Assembly: GCA_015478945.1 (NCBI GenBank)
Contig: JABUQX010053237.1
Coordinates: forward strand, 1 to 12,500
Length of the DNA stretch: 12,500 nt
From: Trachelipus rathkii
Lineage: Eukaryota; Arthropoda; Malacostraca; Isopoda; Trachelipodidae
Direction of reading: 5' to 3'
The notes beneath the pieces were generated by a model. It was given only the letters and a program-made list of their open reading frames with translations. It ran no database searches and had not been told where the DNA came from. Each line of letters opens with the position of its first letter. Position 1 is the first letter of the stretch. Positions 1 through 9,043 of this stretch are shown one piece after another. Both the position numbers and the translations under genes were made by a program.

Positions 1-724
1 TTAATGTTGGGAATATACAAGATCAAATAATGCTCTAATTTAGTGATAAGTTATCATATATAAAAAAAAGAGTTAGACAGATGTAATAGTGGAGATCTAC
101 TGTCATACATTGTTATTTACTAATATATCATATATAAATTATTACGAGAAAAATATTTATCTGATCTCTCAATTATCATCCATATACTCATTCTGAAATC
201 GATATAATACTTTCTCTAGTATGTTTATCATATCTTTTTAAAATCTATATATTACTCTCCATTAATATGTAATGAAGTATTCATTTTACAATAATTTTAA
301 AATTAACTAATGATCTATAAAGCATCAGTAAATTCTATTTCTATAAGTCTCAATATTCTTCTCAGTCACTGTAATAGTATTAGACGGTTCAAATCTAGGG
401 CAAGTCTACAGTCCTCTACAACGAGAGTGAGAGGGGCACTAGGCCGGTGCCGGTTGGTGTTTATTGTATACTTATGTTTAAGTAACATTCTATAGATTTC
501 ATTCTTGATCACACAAAACATCTACATCAAAAAACAAAAAATTCATATATATATCTCTTATCAGTTCAACTATAAGATAAGTTTATTTATGATACTTCTC
601 AACCAAACGAATATATGCTAACCGTAAATTGTTTTCACACAATCTAATTCATAAGCTATTACACAATAGCATTTACCGTTATTATCAACTGAATCATACT
701 CTCTATATAGATAATTATACTATA
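1..724. other. AT-rich intergenic DNA, no gene seen
   Basis: This stretch is AT-rich with stop codons in every frame. The longest frame, at 310-495 on the plus strand, has no recognisable motif. A slightly GC-richer patch sits at about 385-455. It contains GGTTCAAATCT at 386-396, which resembles an RNA polymerase III B box, but no A box or pairing T-stem accompanies it. I see no supported RNA gene, repeat or mobile element here. Confidence 0.6.
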
Positions 725-958
725 ATTCGCTATCCAAACGACCTGAAACCTCACTCCGGTAACGCTCATCCCGTAATGTCTGTCTCTTAAGTGGGCCATC
801 TCATTTCTTGTCTGATGCGGGCTGGTTCTTCTTTTCCCCGTGACTACTTTTCCACGTTTCTTCCCGACCTCCGTGCCCGAGATCTTTTGTTCTTTTACCA
901 ATAAGGCGCGATTTTACTGGCCCACTCAGTGCTACACTTTCAGGGCCGATTCTAAGTA
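725..958. other. GC-richer island next to inverted satellite DNA
   Basis: This segment is clearly richer in G and C than its surroundings. It adjoins satellite-like DNA: on the minus strand, 975-957 reads AAGTGTGATGAATAGCGTAC, close to the satellite's AAGTGTGAATAGGTTACGTT. The minus strand is open from 901 to 659 (80 codons, rich in Lys and Arg), but I recognise no domain and the frame runs on into AT-rich sequence. A 5-bp inverted pair (GGCCC 919-923, GGGCC 943-947) sits at its right edge. It may be an old insertion or a diverged piece of another repeat. No function is assigned. Confidence 0.4.
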
Positions 959-1980
959 CGCTATTCATCACACTTTTGTCTATAATTCTTTATTACTATA
1001 AATTAAACTTCATCTATATTAAGTCTTACTCTCACTCATCTCACACTTAAACACCTATATTTATATTGTTCTTTACAAGTTCTATACTTTGACCATTTAT
1101 TTAGCATATCATAACTTGCTATTCAATCAACCTATCATTTATAATTTTTTTTTACTTTATTATCTAATATACTTTATCAAGCATATCTATAACATATTAA
1201 CGTTAATTTTTAATACATTTTTAACAACTTTACATCATATTTTAATATACAATGAGACTATTTATTAATAATAACTTGTTTTTTAATTATAATTTTTCAT
1301 TATACAGAGCATGACGAAAGTTATGCTATAAACCTGATGTACAATAGTTTCCTTAACATATTATTAAAGCTACTATAACATCATATTTACATAACCTATG
1401 TATAACTATAGTTATATGATTGTATCTTCCATATTACGACAACCCTATACACCTATATATCCTTACATTACGTGCGATATATAAACCTTATCTAACATAT
1501 TAACTAAACTTTTACTGCACTTAACAGTCCGTAAAACGTGTACCTTTTTATACACATTTTATCGTTAGCAATTACGTATAATAACTATCATATTCATTTA
1601 TCTCTTTTCTAATGACTATTTATTTACTCTAACATTATTTCATATAGTCTTATTAAATTTTTTTACATCTATAAATCATATAACGGTAAATTATTTAACA
1701 AATAGTTTTAGTCTATAATATTACCTGTATCTATAATCATCAATTAACTTAGACTATTATTAAATAGAAATAATAATGCTGAACGTATCAACAGACCTGG
1801 TGTTATTTATAACTATCAACTTTTTCGTTAACATTTATACTAAAAAATTATTCATTTCAGAATCTCGTCTAAAATATCTATATTAATCCTCTAGTCTAGA
1901 ATAATTTTGCATTATTTTGTAACATATATTTCAAAAGTTTACCTAATATCTTAATATCAATAAATGGATATGTTTTCTTA
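959..1980 (-). repeat. Inverted copy or copies of the ~300-bp satellite
   Basis: Read on the minus strand, this G-poor region carries the landmarks of the forward array in the same order. These are TTACGGACTGTTAAGTGCAG (about 1533-1514; forward copy TTACGGCTGTTAAGTGCAG at 5461-5479), CGCACGTAATG (1476-1466; forward CGCACGTAAGG near 5510), GTAGCTTTAATAA (about 1374-1361), a GCATAAC...GCTCTG block (about 1327-1300; forward near 5600-5620), and AAAATTAACGTTAATATGTT followed by ATAGATATGCTT (about 1210-1178; forward 5685-5715). Homology is clear for about 1165-1540 and weaker on both sides, so the outer limits are approximate. The copy is more AT-rich than the forward ones and somewhat longer between landmarks. 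Confidence 0.6.
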
Positions 1981-3520
1981 GGACAATTATTCTGGTTTAC
2001 GGTGGCTCTATACTATAATCTCAATGTAAGAATAACAGTTCTTTTGTAGGTATTATTCGACGGGGTAATAAATCGTCTTTTGTAAATGGTGGTTTTATAT
2101 ATTTTATAATTTTTAGTACGACGTTTGATTATTTTTATCTTGATAGTCATCAGCTACCATATTGCGAGTTAGAGATTAGTGCTTAGGTCATTTTTTCGAG
2201 TTTTTATATTAGATGTATCTCAAGTTTTGATACCGCGTGGATGTCGATCCCGATTATTTTTGGTTTTTTACTTTCTTGTGATGGGGGGGGTCTTATTTTG
2301 TTCGCATTCTTTTTTTTTATTTCTTAATTGTTTGTCTAATGTGTTGTCACTGATCGTGTTTGGTTTTCTACGCAGCTGCGGCGTTTTTTTCTTATAGTTT
2401 TTCAGATACTTTGTGAGTTGCGGGGAGCCTGTGGTGATTTATCTGGTTGTAAATCTATTTGAAAGTTGTGGGCCGGTCTTATTTTGGAGACTTTGTTTTG
2501 GTTCTTGTAATTCGTATGAGTCACCGGAGTGGGATTTTTTCCCTATACGATATTCTATTTGTATTTTGTGGATATGCATATTATTCTAATATGGTTGACG
2601 AGTTATGATTTATTTTTTCGAACTGGGTTATGAGTATTGTGTTTTTCTTTTGTGTGTTTCATATTTTGATTTTTCTTAACGGACTTTCTCATCGATATAG
2701 TTATGGGCGTTTAGGGAGGCATTTCATATTAATGAAGAGAGAGGCGTGGTGGTGTTAGCGTAACATTTCAAAAAGTCACTTAGAGACTTAAGATTATTGC
2801 AATTATGTTTAACCGCGACTGTTTTGTTGTAGGAGTAATAGGATAATGTTAGTCCATTTGGAAAGGATATTCCTGCATAACGCTAGTTATCATGTTAGAT
2901 GTGGTGTATTTAGCTCTCTCTTCTAGTCTGTTGAATATTGAATTATGTAGTTTTCATTGTTTTCCACACCTTATTTCTTTTGTAATTTAGAGTATTCCAA
3001 TGAAAATTTCCCACCGATATTACGACGTTATTGTGGTTGTTTGGTAAAGTTGGTCTGCTACTACCAGGGGTTCGAGGTTTGTGTGTAGTCTTTAGGTGGT
3101 AGGTGAATGTTGGGGGTGGGTCTGTTGTTTGGGGTCTAGCCGTTGTGGTTTCGTTATTACATATCATGCTGTTGACTTATTTGTTTTAAGTGTAGTTCTT
3201 TCTCTATTGGTGTGTGGGTGGTGTCTGAGGCGGTGTATGTAGTATTGTATGGTACTTGAGATGTCAACAGGTCAAAGCCGGTTTCGGTGTTAGCTAATTT
3301 AATCTGATATGTATCTGAGTAGGTTTGATTGGATCCTCTTTACGGGCGTGGTTTCTGTTGTGTTCTAATAGCCATTGTGATCGGCTAATTTGCGAATCTA
3401 AAGATGCTCGGCGGGGGGGGTGCGAGACGCAAGCTTCTAGTCTGTTGTACACTAGAAAGTTGAACACTACCTCTTTGCATGGCAATATGTGCACTGCTCA
3501 CCTCGGTTAATTATTACGTA
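1981..3520. other. G+T-rich segment, no gene recognised
   Basis: The plus strand here is dominated by T and G, with a sharp change from the G-poor DNA before it. It contains homopolymer runs (G8 at about 2283-2290, a long G run near 3412-3420, several T8-T9 runs). The frames at 2179-2397 (plus), 2943-3167 (minus, Thr/Pro/Asn-rich) and 3294-3510 (both strands) have no recognisable motif, and their residue bias simply mirrors the base bias. I found no clear match to the tandem unit at 4306-7675, so it may be a different repeat or ancient transposon debris. No splice-supported exon was found by eye. Confidence 0.5.
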
Positions 3521-3935
3521 GTATTATTATCATTAACTATTGAACTCATATAGATATATACGTAAGACATTTTATGCTAAAAAGTTCCAATTAAGGCAAA
3601 ATCTAATTACATTTTTATTCAATACATAAAATTTAACTATCTATTGGCTTCAACGTTTTACTACTAACTACTTTTATTTTTTTTTTTATTCTTTTCATAT
3701 TCTTGATTCAGTTATACACATGTATTTTATTATTCTTTATACTAAACTTCAATCATTTTCTCATTTAAACTAAATCTCAGTACGTTATCTCACATATTAT
3801 GTATCATAGATTATATATATTTTTAACTATATAACGTATCTAACTACAGAATAACAGTTTTCATTAACTACTAATGATAGTTATATCTTTAAAGCAACCA
3901 TTCCTATTTATTTTTTTATTTATTCTCGTAGAGAA
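3521..3935. repeat. G-poor AT-rich segment with possible inverted satellite piece
   Basis: Base composition flips back to A, T and C. On the minus strand, about 3856-3826 reads GTTATTCTGTAGTTAGATACG then TTATATAGTT. This matches the start of the forward array at about 4304-4335 (GGTTAATTCGTAGTTAGATACG then TTATGTTAAGT) over an uninterrupted 17-base core, GTAGTTAGATACGTTAT. The rest of the segment aligns poorly by eye. It may be a reverse-orientation relic of the same satellite on the other side of the GC-rich island, but the evidence is one short anchor. No gene is seen. Confidence 0.35.
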
Positions 3936-4305
3936 TATACCCTAAGTAGTGGAGTTGCGCTCTTCATTATGAAAGGGGTGGTGAATGATTACTCTTTTTA
4001 GACGATTTGAGGGGGGGGGGGTAAAAAAAAATCACCCCGAAGGGGTGTAAGCGGGCTTTAAACTCCCTCCGAGAGTTTAGCGGGTAAGGTGCCTTCACGG
4101 GCGCGTCTTCGGGCTGAGAGGCCTAGAGGAGCCCCCGTTGAGCTACCCTTCATGCCGCGGGGTAGGGTCCCCGCATCTGCGAGATCACCGCATAGTAATC
4201 GTCTCTTTTTGCAATGTGAGTGCGGCAGTCCCCCTGTGCGTTTCTCTCTTCGGTCAAGGTACTTTGGTTATGCTGTGTTAGATATGCTCATGTTATATGA
4301 AACTG
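3936..4305. other. GC-rich island with multiple hairpins
   Basis: This block of high GC lies in AT-rich surroundings. After an 11-G run (4011-4021) and an A9 run, it holds CACCCC-GAA-GGGGTG (4033-4047), TAAACTC paired with GAGTTTA (4059-4065, 4073-4079) and GCGGGG paired with CCCCGC (4157-4162, 4169-4174). A plus-strand frame runs from about 4089 to 4310 (73 codons from GTG, 52 from ATG at 4152). It is Arg/Pro/Ser-rich and I do not recognise it. The island could be the end of a transposable element (LINE 5' region or SINE-like), because it is compact, structured and unlike its neighbours. No target-site duplication was located. No host gene is supported. Confidence 0.45.
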
Positions 4306-4869
4306 GTTAATTCGTAGTTAGATACGTTATGTTAAGTATTACTATGACTAATGTGAAATTTACACTGATTTGTTAGAGAAATGATGAGTTTTTTGTAAGA
4401 TCATTACTGTGTTAACTGACGATGATGTGTTAGAAACGTGAGCCTAGGTTAAGTTTTTGTTGATTAATGTTAGGTTTGCCCTAGACTTTTGCTAATGTCT
4501 ACGTTTATTCATAGGTCAAATGATGTAATACTCGAAACGAGTGACACTTTGATGAAGAATAGTCGTCAATTCTTAGTTCAAGGATGGTGGCATCTTTGAA
4601 ATAGATTCGGTCCTTTGTTAAGATTTTGTTAGATAATACGGCTTTTACCTGTTGCTATATGCTCAACAAGTGGGACATATCGAAGATTGTATGACCTGTT
4701 TTTAGCTACTTTAACCCTTGATCAGTAGGGAATTTTTCAGGATGGTTAGCTGATTATTCATACGCGAGGTATGTTAGGTTTGCATTTGTACATTATATTC
4801 CTAGTCGCGGTTATGATTTTTTAGCTTTATTGATGCTAAAACTTGTTGGTTAATGCATATAATTCGTAT

Positions 4870-4903
4870 GGGGGGTGGGGGGGGGGTGGTGGGGGTTGGG
4901 GGG
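4870..4903 (+). other. G-quadruplex-type poly-G tract
   Basis: G runs of about 6, 10, 2, 5 and 6 are separated by single or double T, at the junction between a diverged array unit and the first tail module. At least four runs of three or more G with 1-4 base linkers satisfy the usual intramolecular G4 pattern. The exact run lengths depend on sequencing accuracy. Confidence 0.7.
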
Positions 4904-5006
4904 TTGTGGTTAGTATATAAAGAAACATAATTTTTTAATGTTATGTTTGTCCAAAAATGATACTTGAAATGTGGACTTGAAATAAATAGCTCAATAGATC
5001 ACAGGC

Positions 5007-5043
5007 GGGTGGGACGGGTAAGGGACTGCAGGGGATGGAGGGG
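5007..5043 (+). other. Second G-quadruplex-type motif
   Basis: Four GGG runs with short linkers lie at 5007-5024 (GGGTGGGACGGGTAAGGG), followed by GGGG at 5031-5034 and 5040-5043. This fits the canonical G3+N1-7 pattern. It occupies the G-rich part of the tail module; the equivalent positions at 7768-7800 and 7896-7915 are G-rich but less regular. Confidence 0.7.
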
Positions 5044-5048
5044 TTTGA

Positions 5049-5080
5049 TTTACTGATTTTACTGCTTTAAAATCAGTAAA
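5049..5080. repeat. Perfect 12-bp inverted repeat
   Basis: TTTACTGATTTT (5049-5060) and AAAATCAGTAAA (5069-5080) are exact reverse complements around the 8-base loop ACTGCTTT. The other tail copies have the left arm and loop-like sequence (GATTTAGTGCTTTACTGCTTTA near 7805) but not the right arm. The hairpin therefore seems specific to this copy. Confidence 0.8.
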
Positions 5081-5959
5081 AAATTAAATTATTTTTTTAT
5101 TTTTTTAACTGTGATATTTTACTCAAAGAACTTATTTTTAATGTTATGTAGGATAAAATTTTGTTATTTTTTTGTTATGTTTGGTTTAATAACTTTGTTA
5201 TGTTTCGCAATTTATTCGCTGGGGATTATGAAATTTAGACGAGGTTATGATGATTTTTTGTTAAATGTTACGAAGTTGATGTAAAACATCTGTTACGTCA
5301 GCCAGTTATAGTTCTTTGGGTCAGTATGATGATTAGACCAGGTTTATGCTAACACTTTGTTAAAATATGTACGATGTTAATGTAACAATTAGGCATTGAT
5401 ATGTAGAGTATGCTTGAAAAAGTGTGATACGATTACGTTTGCACGTATGTGTTTAGGTACTTACGGCTGTTAAGTGCAGAATGTTTGTTAATGTTAAGTG
5501 GTTTACTTCGCACGTAAGGGGGTGTTAGGTTTTGTCGTTGTACATCATATTCTTTAGTTAAGGTTATGTTATGTTAGCTTTATTAATGTGGAAAACTTTG
5601 TTACTTAGCATATATTCGTTGCTCTGTTTGATAATTAAACAAGGTTATTAATAAATTCTTGTTAAATATTACTGTGTCCAATGTAAAATTAACGTTAAGT
5701 ATGTTAGAGATATGTTTAAGTAAAAGTATGAATAGGTTACGTTTTGTATGCAATGTAGTTACTTTACTGGTGTTAAGTGGGAAACTTTGTTAATGTTAAA
5801 CAGTTTATTCGTGCTTAAGTTTTGTGTGCTAGATTCGTCGTTGTACATTATTTTCTCTAGTTCATGTAACGCTATGTTAGCTTTATTAATTGGAAAAAAA
5901 TTTACGTTAGCATATATTCGTTGGTTAGTATCTAAAGAACTTATCTTTGTACTATGTAT

Positions 5960-6420
5960 TTGGTTGTTGTTGTTGTTGTCGAACGAGAATATAAACATAT
6001 CCTTTTGAACTGATATGGTTCATTCGTACGTCGTATTCTTGTTTCCTTTCTTTCTGATGGGTTGAAAGAAAGAATCTCATTACATTTAAGGGATGTTATC
6101 ACTCATTTTCTTCAGTAGGAAATAGTTTTTCTCAGCTGTTGATACGATGACATCCTCCCCGCTATCTCTACGCTTGTTGTTGATTATCTTCACGAGGAGT
6201 TTCGTCATCCCAACGAAAGTGTCATTTATAATTAAATCGTAAAACCGATGGCGAACTGCTACATTGCTAAGTAAATATCCTGCAGAGGGTCAAATATAAT
6301 AAGTATTGCATCACTCTTATGCAAATGGTTAAAAGCATAAAATCATTTTTCATGTTTAGAGTTGGTATTTTTCTGAAAGGGGCGGAGTCTAAAAAGAGAT
6401 AAGCCTAAAAACTTTACTTT
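5960..6420. other. Non-satellite interruption of the tandem array
   Basis: The satellite phrases stop after a short tail-like start (TCTAAAGAACTTATCTTTG, about 5931-5950) and resume near 6425-6500. The interval begins with a (TTG)n run (about 5962-5978) and contains a perfect 9-bp hairpin, CTTTCTTTC / GAAAGAAAG (6046-6054, 6064-6072). It is otherwise ordinary sequence with more even base use. No inverted ends, target-site duplication or open frame was found. It could be an old insertion or the flank between two separate arrays. Confidence 0.5.
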
Positions 6421-7675
6421 ATTCGTCTTTACTCGTTAGGTATTATGAGGTTAGGTATGGTTATGCGACAAACATTTCTTTGATAAATGTTTAGTGTCAA
6501 CTGAAAGATTAAACGTTAATATGTTAGAGATATGTTTGAAAAAGGTATAAATAGGTTACGTTTTGGTATGTAAAGTTTAGTTAACTTTACCGCTGTTTAA
6601 GTCTGGAACTTTTGGTTATGTCAACAGTTTTATTTGTGCTGTAAGTTTGTGTTAGGTTTTGTCGTGTACATTATTATTCCTAGTTCATATGAATGCTATG
6701 TTAGCTTTATTATGTAAAAACAATGTTATGTTAGCATATATTTGTTGATCAGTATGATAATCGGACAAGGTTATGTTACATTTTTGCTAAATATTAGTGT
6801 GTTAGTGTAAATTAAAAGCATCGTATGTTAGAGATAATGCTTGAAAAAGTAAAGATTAGGTTACGTTTTTTGAATACGCATGTTAGTTACTTTACTGGTG
6901 TTAAGTGTGGAATTTTGTTAATGTAACAGTTATTCGTGTTTAAGTGTGAATAGGTTTTGTCTTTGTACAATATATTCTTAGTTCATGTTACGCCATGTTA
7001 GCTTATTGATGTGGAAACCTTATTTATGTTAGAGTAATATTCGTTGATCAGTAATGAAATTAACCACTGTTGTGAAAATTTTAGTTAATTATTAGCCATG
7101 TTAGTTTAAATTAACATCGTTATGTTAGAGATATGTTTGACAAAGGGTGAATAAGTTACGTTTTTTGGTTGTTATGTTAGTTAACTTTACTGATGTTAAG
7201 TGGTGTGAAACTTTGTTAATGTGTTAACAGTTTATTCGTGTTTTAAGGTGTGATAGGTTTGTCTTTGTCCGTATTTTTTATTTTTTCTTAGTATATTTTA
7301 TTTTTATCTTTCTGATGTGGAAACCTTATATGTTAGAGTATATTCGTTGGTCAGTATGAGTATAATTAACCACTGTTGTGATAAATTTTAGTTAATTATT
7401 ACCCAATCGTTAGTGGTAAATTAACATTCGTTTATGTTAGAGATATGTTGGACAAAGTGTGAATAAGTTTACGTTTTTTTTTGGTTGTTAATGTTGGTTA
7501 CTTTAACTGATGCTAAGTGGTGGAACTTTGTTTAATGTTAACGAGTTTTATTTCGTGTTTTAAGGTGTGATAGGTTTTGTTCTTTTGTACATTATTTTTC
7601 ATAGTTCATGGTTACGCCATGTTTAGCTTTATTAAATGTGAAACTTTGTTCTCCAGCATATATTCGTTTTGACTT

Positions 7676-7985
7676 TGTATAAAGAACTTGAAATTTATGT
7701 TATGCCTTATCCAAAATGATACTCAAAATGTGACTTGATCAATAGATCAATAGATCAATAGATCAAAGATGGTAAAGTGGATGGATGGTGGTTGGTTAGT
7801 GGTTTGATTTAGTGCTTTACTGCTTTAGGGTATGTAAAACGTTACCATTTTAGTAAAAATTTGACCTTAATCCCAATAGATCATAGATCAAGATGGTCAG
7901 GAGGGAGGTTGGATTGTGGTTTGATTTAGTTTTGATTTAGTGATTTCCTGCTTTAGGGTATGTAAAAAACGTAAATTGTAAAGTT
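7676..7985 (+). repeat. Tail module copy 2, internally duplicated
   Basis: It opens with TATAAAGAACTTGAAATTTA and CCAAAATGATACTCAAAATG, as at 4909-4970. A run of the octamer GATCAATA (3.75 units, 7737-7766) follows. A block of about 100-120 bp occurs twice (about 7757-7850 and 7876-7975): ATAGATCAAAGATGG or its variant, a G-rich stretch, GTGGTTTGATTTAG, and CTGCTTTAGGGTATGTAAAA then ACGT. The second copy repeats TTTGATTTAG internally. It ends the satellite region. Confidence 0.7.
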
Positions 7986-8063
7986 ATAAACATAAAAGAA
8001 TAAGATGTTATTTATTTTATTTTTTATTTATTTAATTTATTTTTTATTTCTGATGGTTCTGAA
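7986..8063. repeat. T-rich low-complexity stretch
   Basis: About 8004-8050 consists of imperfect TTTATT repeats between the satellite tail and the next repeat family. Nothing else is visible. Confidence 0.7.
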
Positions 8064-8207
8064 ACCATTTATTTTCGAAAATCTACAGACCCCAATAACA
8101 TATATAAGGCCACAACATTGTATCCATTACACTAATTAGTTTAATAACTCGGCCCGCAACCGGAAGCCAGCAACCAGTGCAGCTGTCAACGTCCCTACTC
8201 CTGCTGA

Positions 8208-8303
8208 GTCAGACTCCTTCTTCATTTTTTCCCTCCTTATTCTTCCTTCAGCCTTCTTCATTCCTCCTTTGTTTTTTGCACCTCTGTGCTCTTTTTTCTT
8301 TCA
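8208..8303 (+). repeat. Polypyrimidine tract
   Basis: This run of C and T has few purines (for example CTCCTTCTTCATTTTTTCCC). It has mirror-like character in places and lies inside repeat copy 1. It could adopt triplex-type structure but may simply be low complexity. Confidence 0.6.
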
Positions 8304-8577
8304 AGTCGATAAACCCCTAATGGGGGGCTCCTGACACCCCATACGGTTATAACCATCATATTCGAAATCTAAGCGACCCCGATTAACCTATAAGGACACT
8401 AACATTGATGTTACTATGAATGTTTATTAAACTCGGCACGCAGTGGCTCCAGCACCGGTGCCGAAGCCAACTCGTCAAGATTTCACATATCAAGTATTTT
8501 CTAGAAAACTCCAACCTGAATCCCTCTCACTTAAAATTTCAGCCAATTACGAAAACACACTTCGATTTTTAAGGGGG

Positions 8578-8635
8578 GGTGGGACCCCGCTTTCCGCGGG
8601 GGACCCACCGGGGACTTAAACCTCGTCCCTACGAG
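8578..8635. repeat. Two adjacent GC-rich hairpins
   Basis: The first is GGTGGGACCCCGC (8578-8590) with GCGGGGGACCCACC (8596-8609): a near-perfect stem with one bulge or mismatch around TTTCC. The second is CTCGT-CCCT-ACGAG (8622-8635), a perfect 5-bp stem. They close repeat copy 2. A smaller CCCC-TAAT-GGGG (8314-8325) closes copy 1 at the equivalent place. Confidence 0.65.
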
Positions 8636-8752
8636 AAAGGGTTACTCTCCCCGATCTACACCCCTCCAAATTTTAACCCAATAACGATAACCCTAACCCA
8701 TGTAGATGTATATTGAACTCGGAACCGGATGCGAAGAAGAAACCGCGGTGGA

Positions 8753-8764
8753 AATAATAACAAA

Positions 8765-8811
<47 letters not shown>

Positions 8812-8839
8812 TAATAATAATAATAATAAATAATAATTA

Positions 8840-8875
<36 letters not shown>

Positions 8876-8897
8876 CAATAATAATAAATAATAATAA
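8753..8897. repeat. (AAT)n microsatellite
   Basis: An imperfect AAT/TAA array of about 145 bp with a few interruptions (AAAAAT, TTAATTAATT, TCAAT). It gives the long Ile tract in minus-strand frames, which is not coding evidence. Confidence 0.95.
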
Positions 8898-8985
8898 CTA
8901 AGAAAAAGAAGAAAAAAACATCCGAGGATGAGTTGGAATCGGCGCGCTATCCGGTTACGGTGCGGTTGCGAATGAGGTGCAGCTC

Positions 8986-9013
8986 CGGTGCGGTGCGGTG
9001 CGGTGCGGTACGG
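8986..9013 (+). repeat. (CGGTG)n pentamer array
   Basis: Four exact CGGTG units, one CGGTA unit and a partial unit follow looser CGGTTACGGTGCGG sequence at 8952-8966. It is GC-rich and abuts the first copy of a 22-bp direct repeat. Confidence 0.9.
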
Positions 9014-9043
9014 AGATGGACCCGAGGGCTGAGCTGAAGTCGG

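Larger units (their letters stand above)
4905..5165 (+). repeat. Tail module copy 1 of the satellite
   Basis: This copy shares an ordered set of phrases with 7676-7985: AGTATATAAAGAAAC, TTAATGTTATG then TTTGTCC, AAAATGATACTTGAAATGTG, ACTTGA, TCAATAGATCA, and a G-rich piece leading into GGTTTGATTTA...TTACTGCTTTA. A second start of the module appears at about 5125 (CAAAGAACTTATTTTTAATG), immediately before array units resume. The module alternates with array units and may mark the end or linker of a higher-order repeat. Confidence 0.65.
4306..7675 (+). repeat. Degenerate tandem array, unit about 300-315 bp
   Basis: The same ordered phrases recur. They are TTAGCTTTATTAATGTGG, AACTTTGTTATGTTAGCATA, TATTCGTTGGTCAGTATGA, TTAAATATTACTGTGTTAATG, TATGTTAGAGATATGTTTGA, AGTGTGAATAGGTTACGTTTT, TTACTTTACTGGTGTTAAGTG, GTTAACAGTTTATTCGTG, TAGGTTTTGTCGTTGTACAT and TTAGTTCATGTTACGCTATG. 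The GCTTTATT anchor occurs near 4820, 5575, 5878, 6702, 6998 and 7622, with a further unit boundary near 7311. Neighbouring spacings are 296-315 bp. Copies before about 5290 are the most diverged. The longer gaps hold the tail module (4905-5165) and an unrelated interruption (5960-6420). Many differences between copies are 1-2 bp indels. The array has no coding potential, and the frames at 5748-6008 on both strands are chance. Confidence 0.8.
8064..8740. repeat. Three diverged copies of a second repeat family
   Basis: Copy 1 (from about 8071) reads TTCGAAAATCTACAGACCCC, AATAAC, TATAAGGCCACAACATTG, then TTTAATAACTCGGCCCGCA at about 8140-8158. Copy 2 (from about 8360) reads TTCGAAATCTAAGCGACCCC, GATTAACC, TATAAGGACACTAACATTG, then TATTAAACTCGGCACGCA. 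A shorter third copy (about 8655-8725) has ATCTACACCCC, CAATAACGATAACCCTAACC and ATTGAACTCGG. The first two start about 290 bp apart. Similarity is plain to the eye in the first ~100 bp and fades after that. The intervening DNA holds G-run/C-run hairpins. The family is not identified, and no coding potential is seen. Confidence 0.6.

Noticed and set aside
386..396. Possible tRNA or tRNA-derived SINE from GGTTCAAATCT
   Set aside because: The bases either side do not form a T-stem, and no A box or acceptor stem is found at suitable distance.
778..788. CTGTCTCTTA resembling a sequencing-library transposase end
   Set aside because: Only 10 bases match and the next bases diverge at once; chance is adequate.
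2943..3167. Thr/Pro-rich 74-codon minus frame
   Set aside because: Reflects the G+T bias of the opposite strand; no domain and no splice support.
4089..4310. GC-rich island frame as a gene
   Set aside because: Starts with GTG, the ATG version is 52 codons, composition explains the Arg/Pro content, and no motif is present.
4306..7675. CRISPR array from recurring units
   Set aside because: Units are about 300 bp, diverged, contiguous without unique spacers, and in eukaryotic-type DNA.
8680..8702. CCCTAACCC-like text as telomeric repeat
   Set aside because: Only one or two loose units, with no TTAGG or TTAGGG array anywhere in the window.
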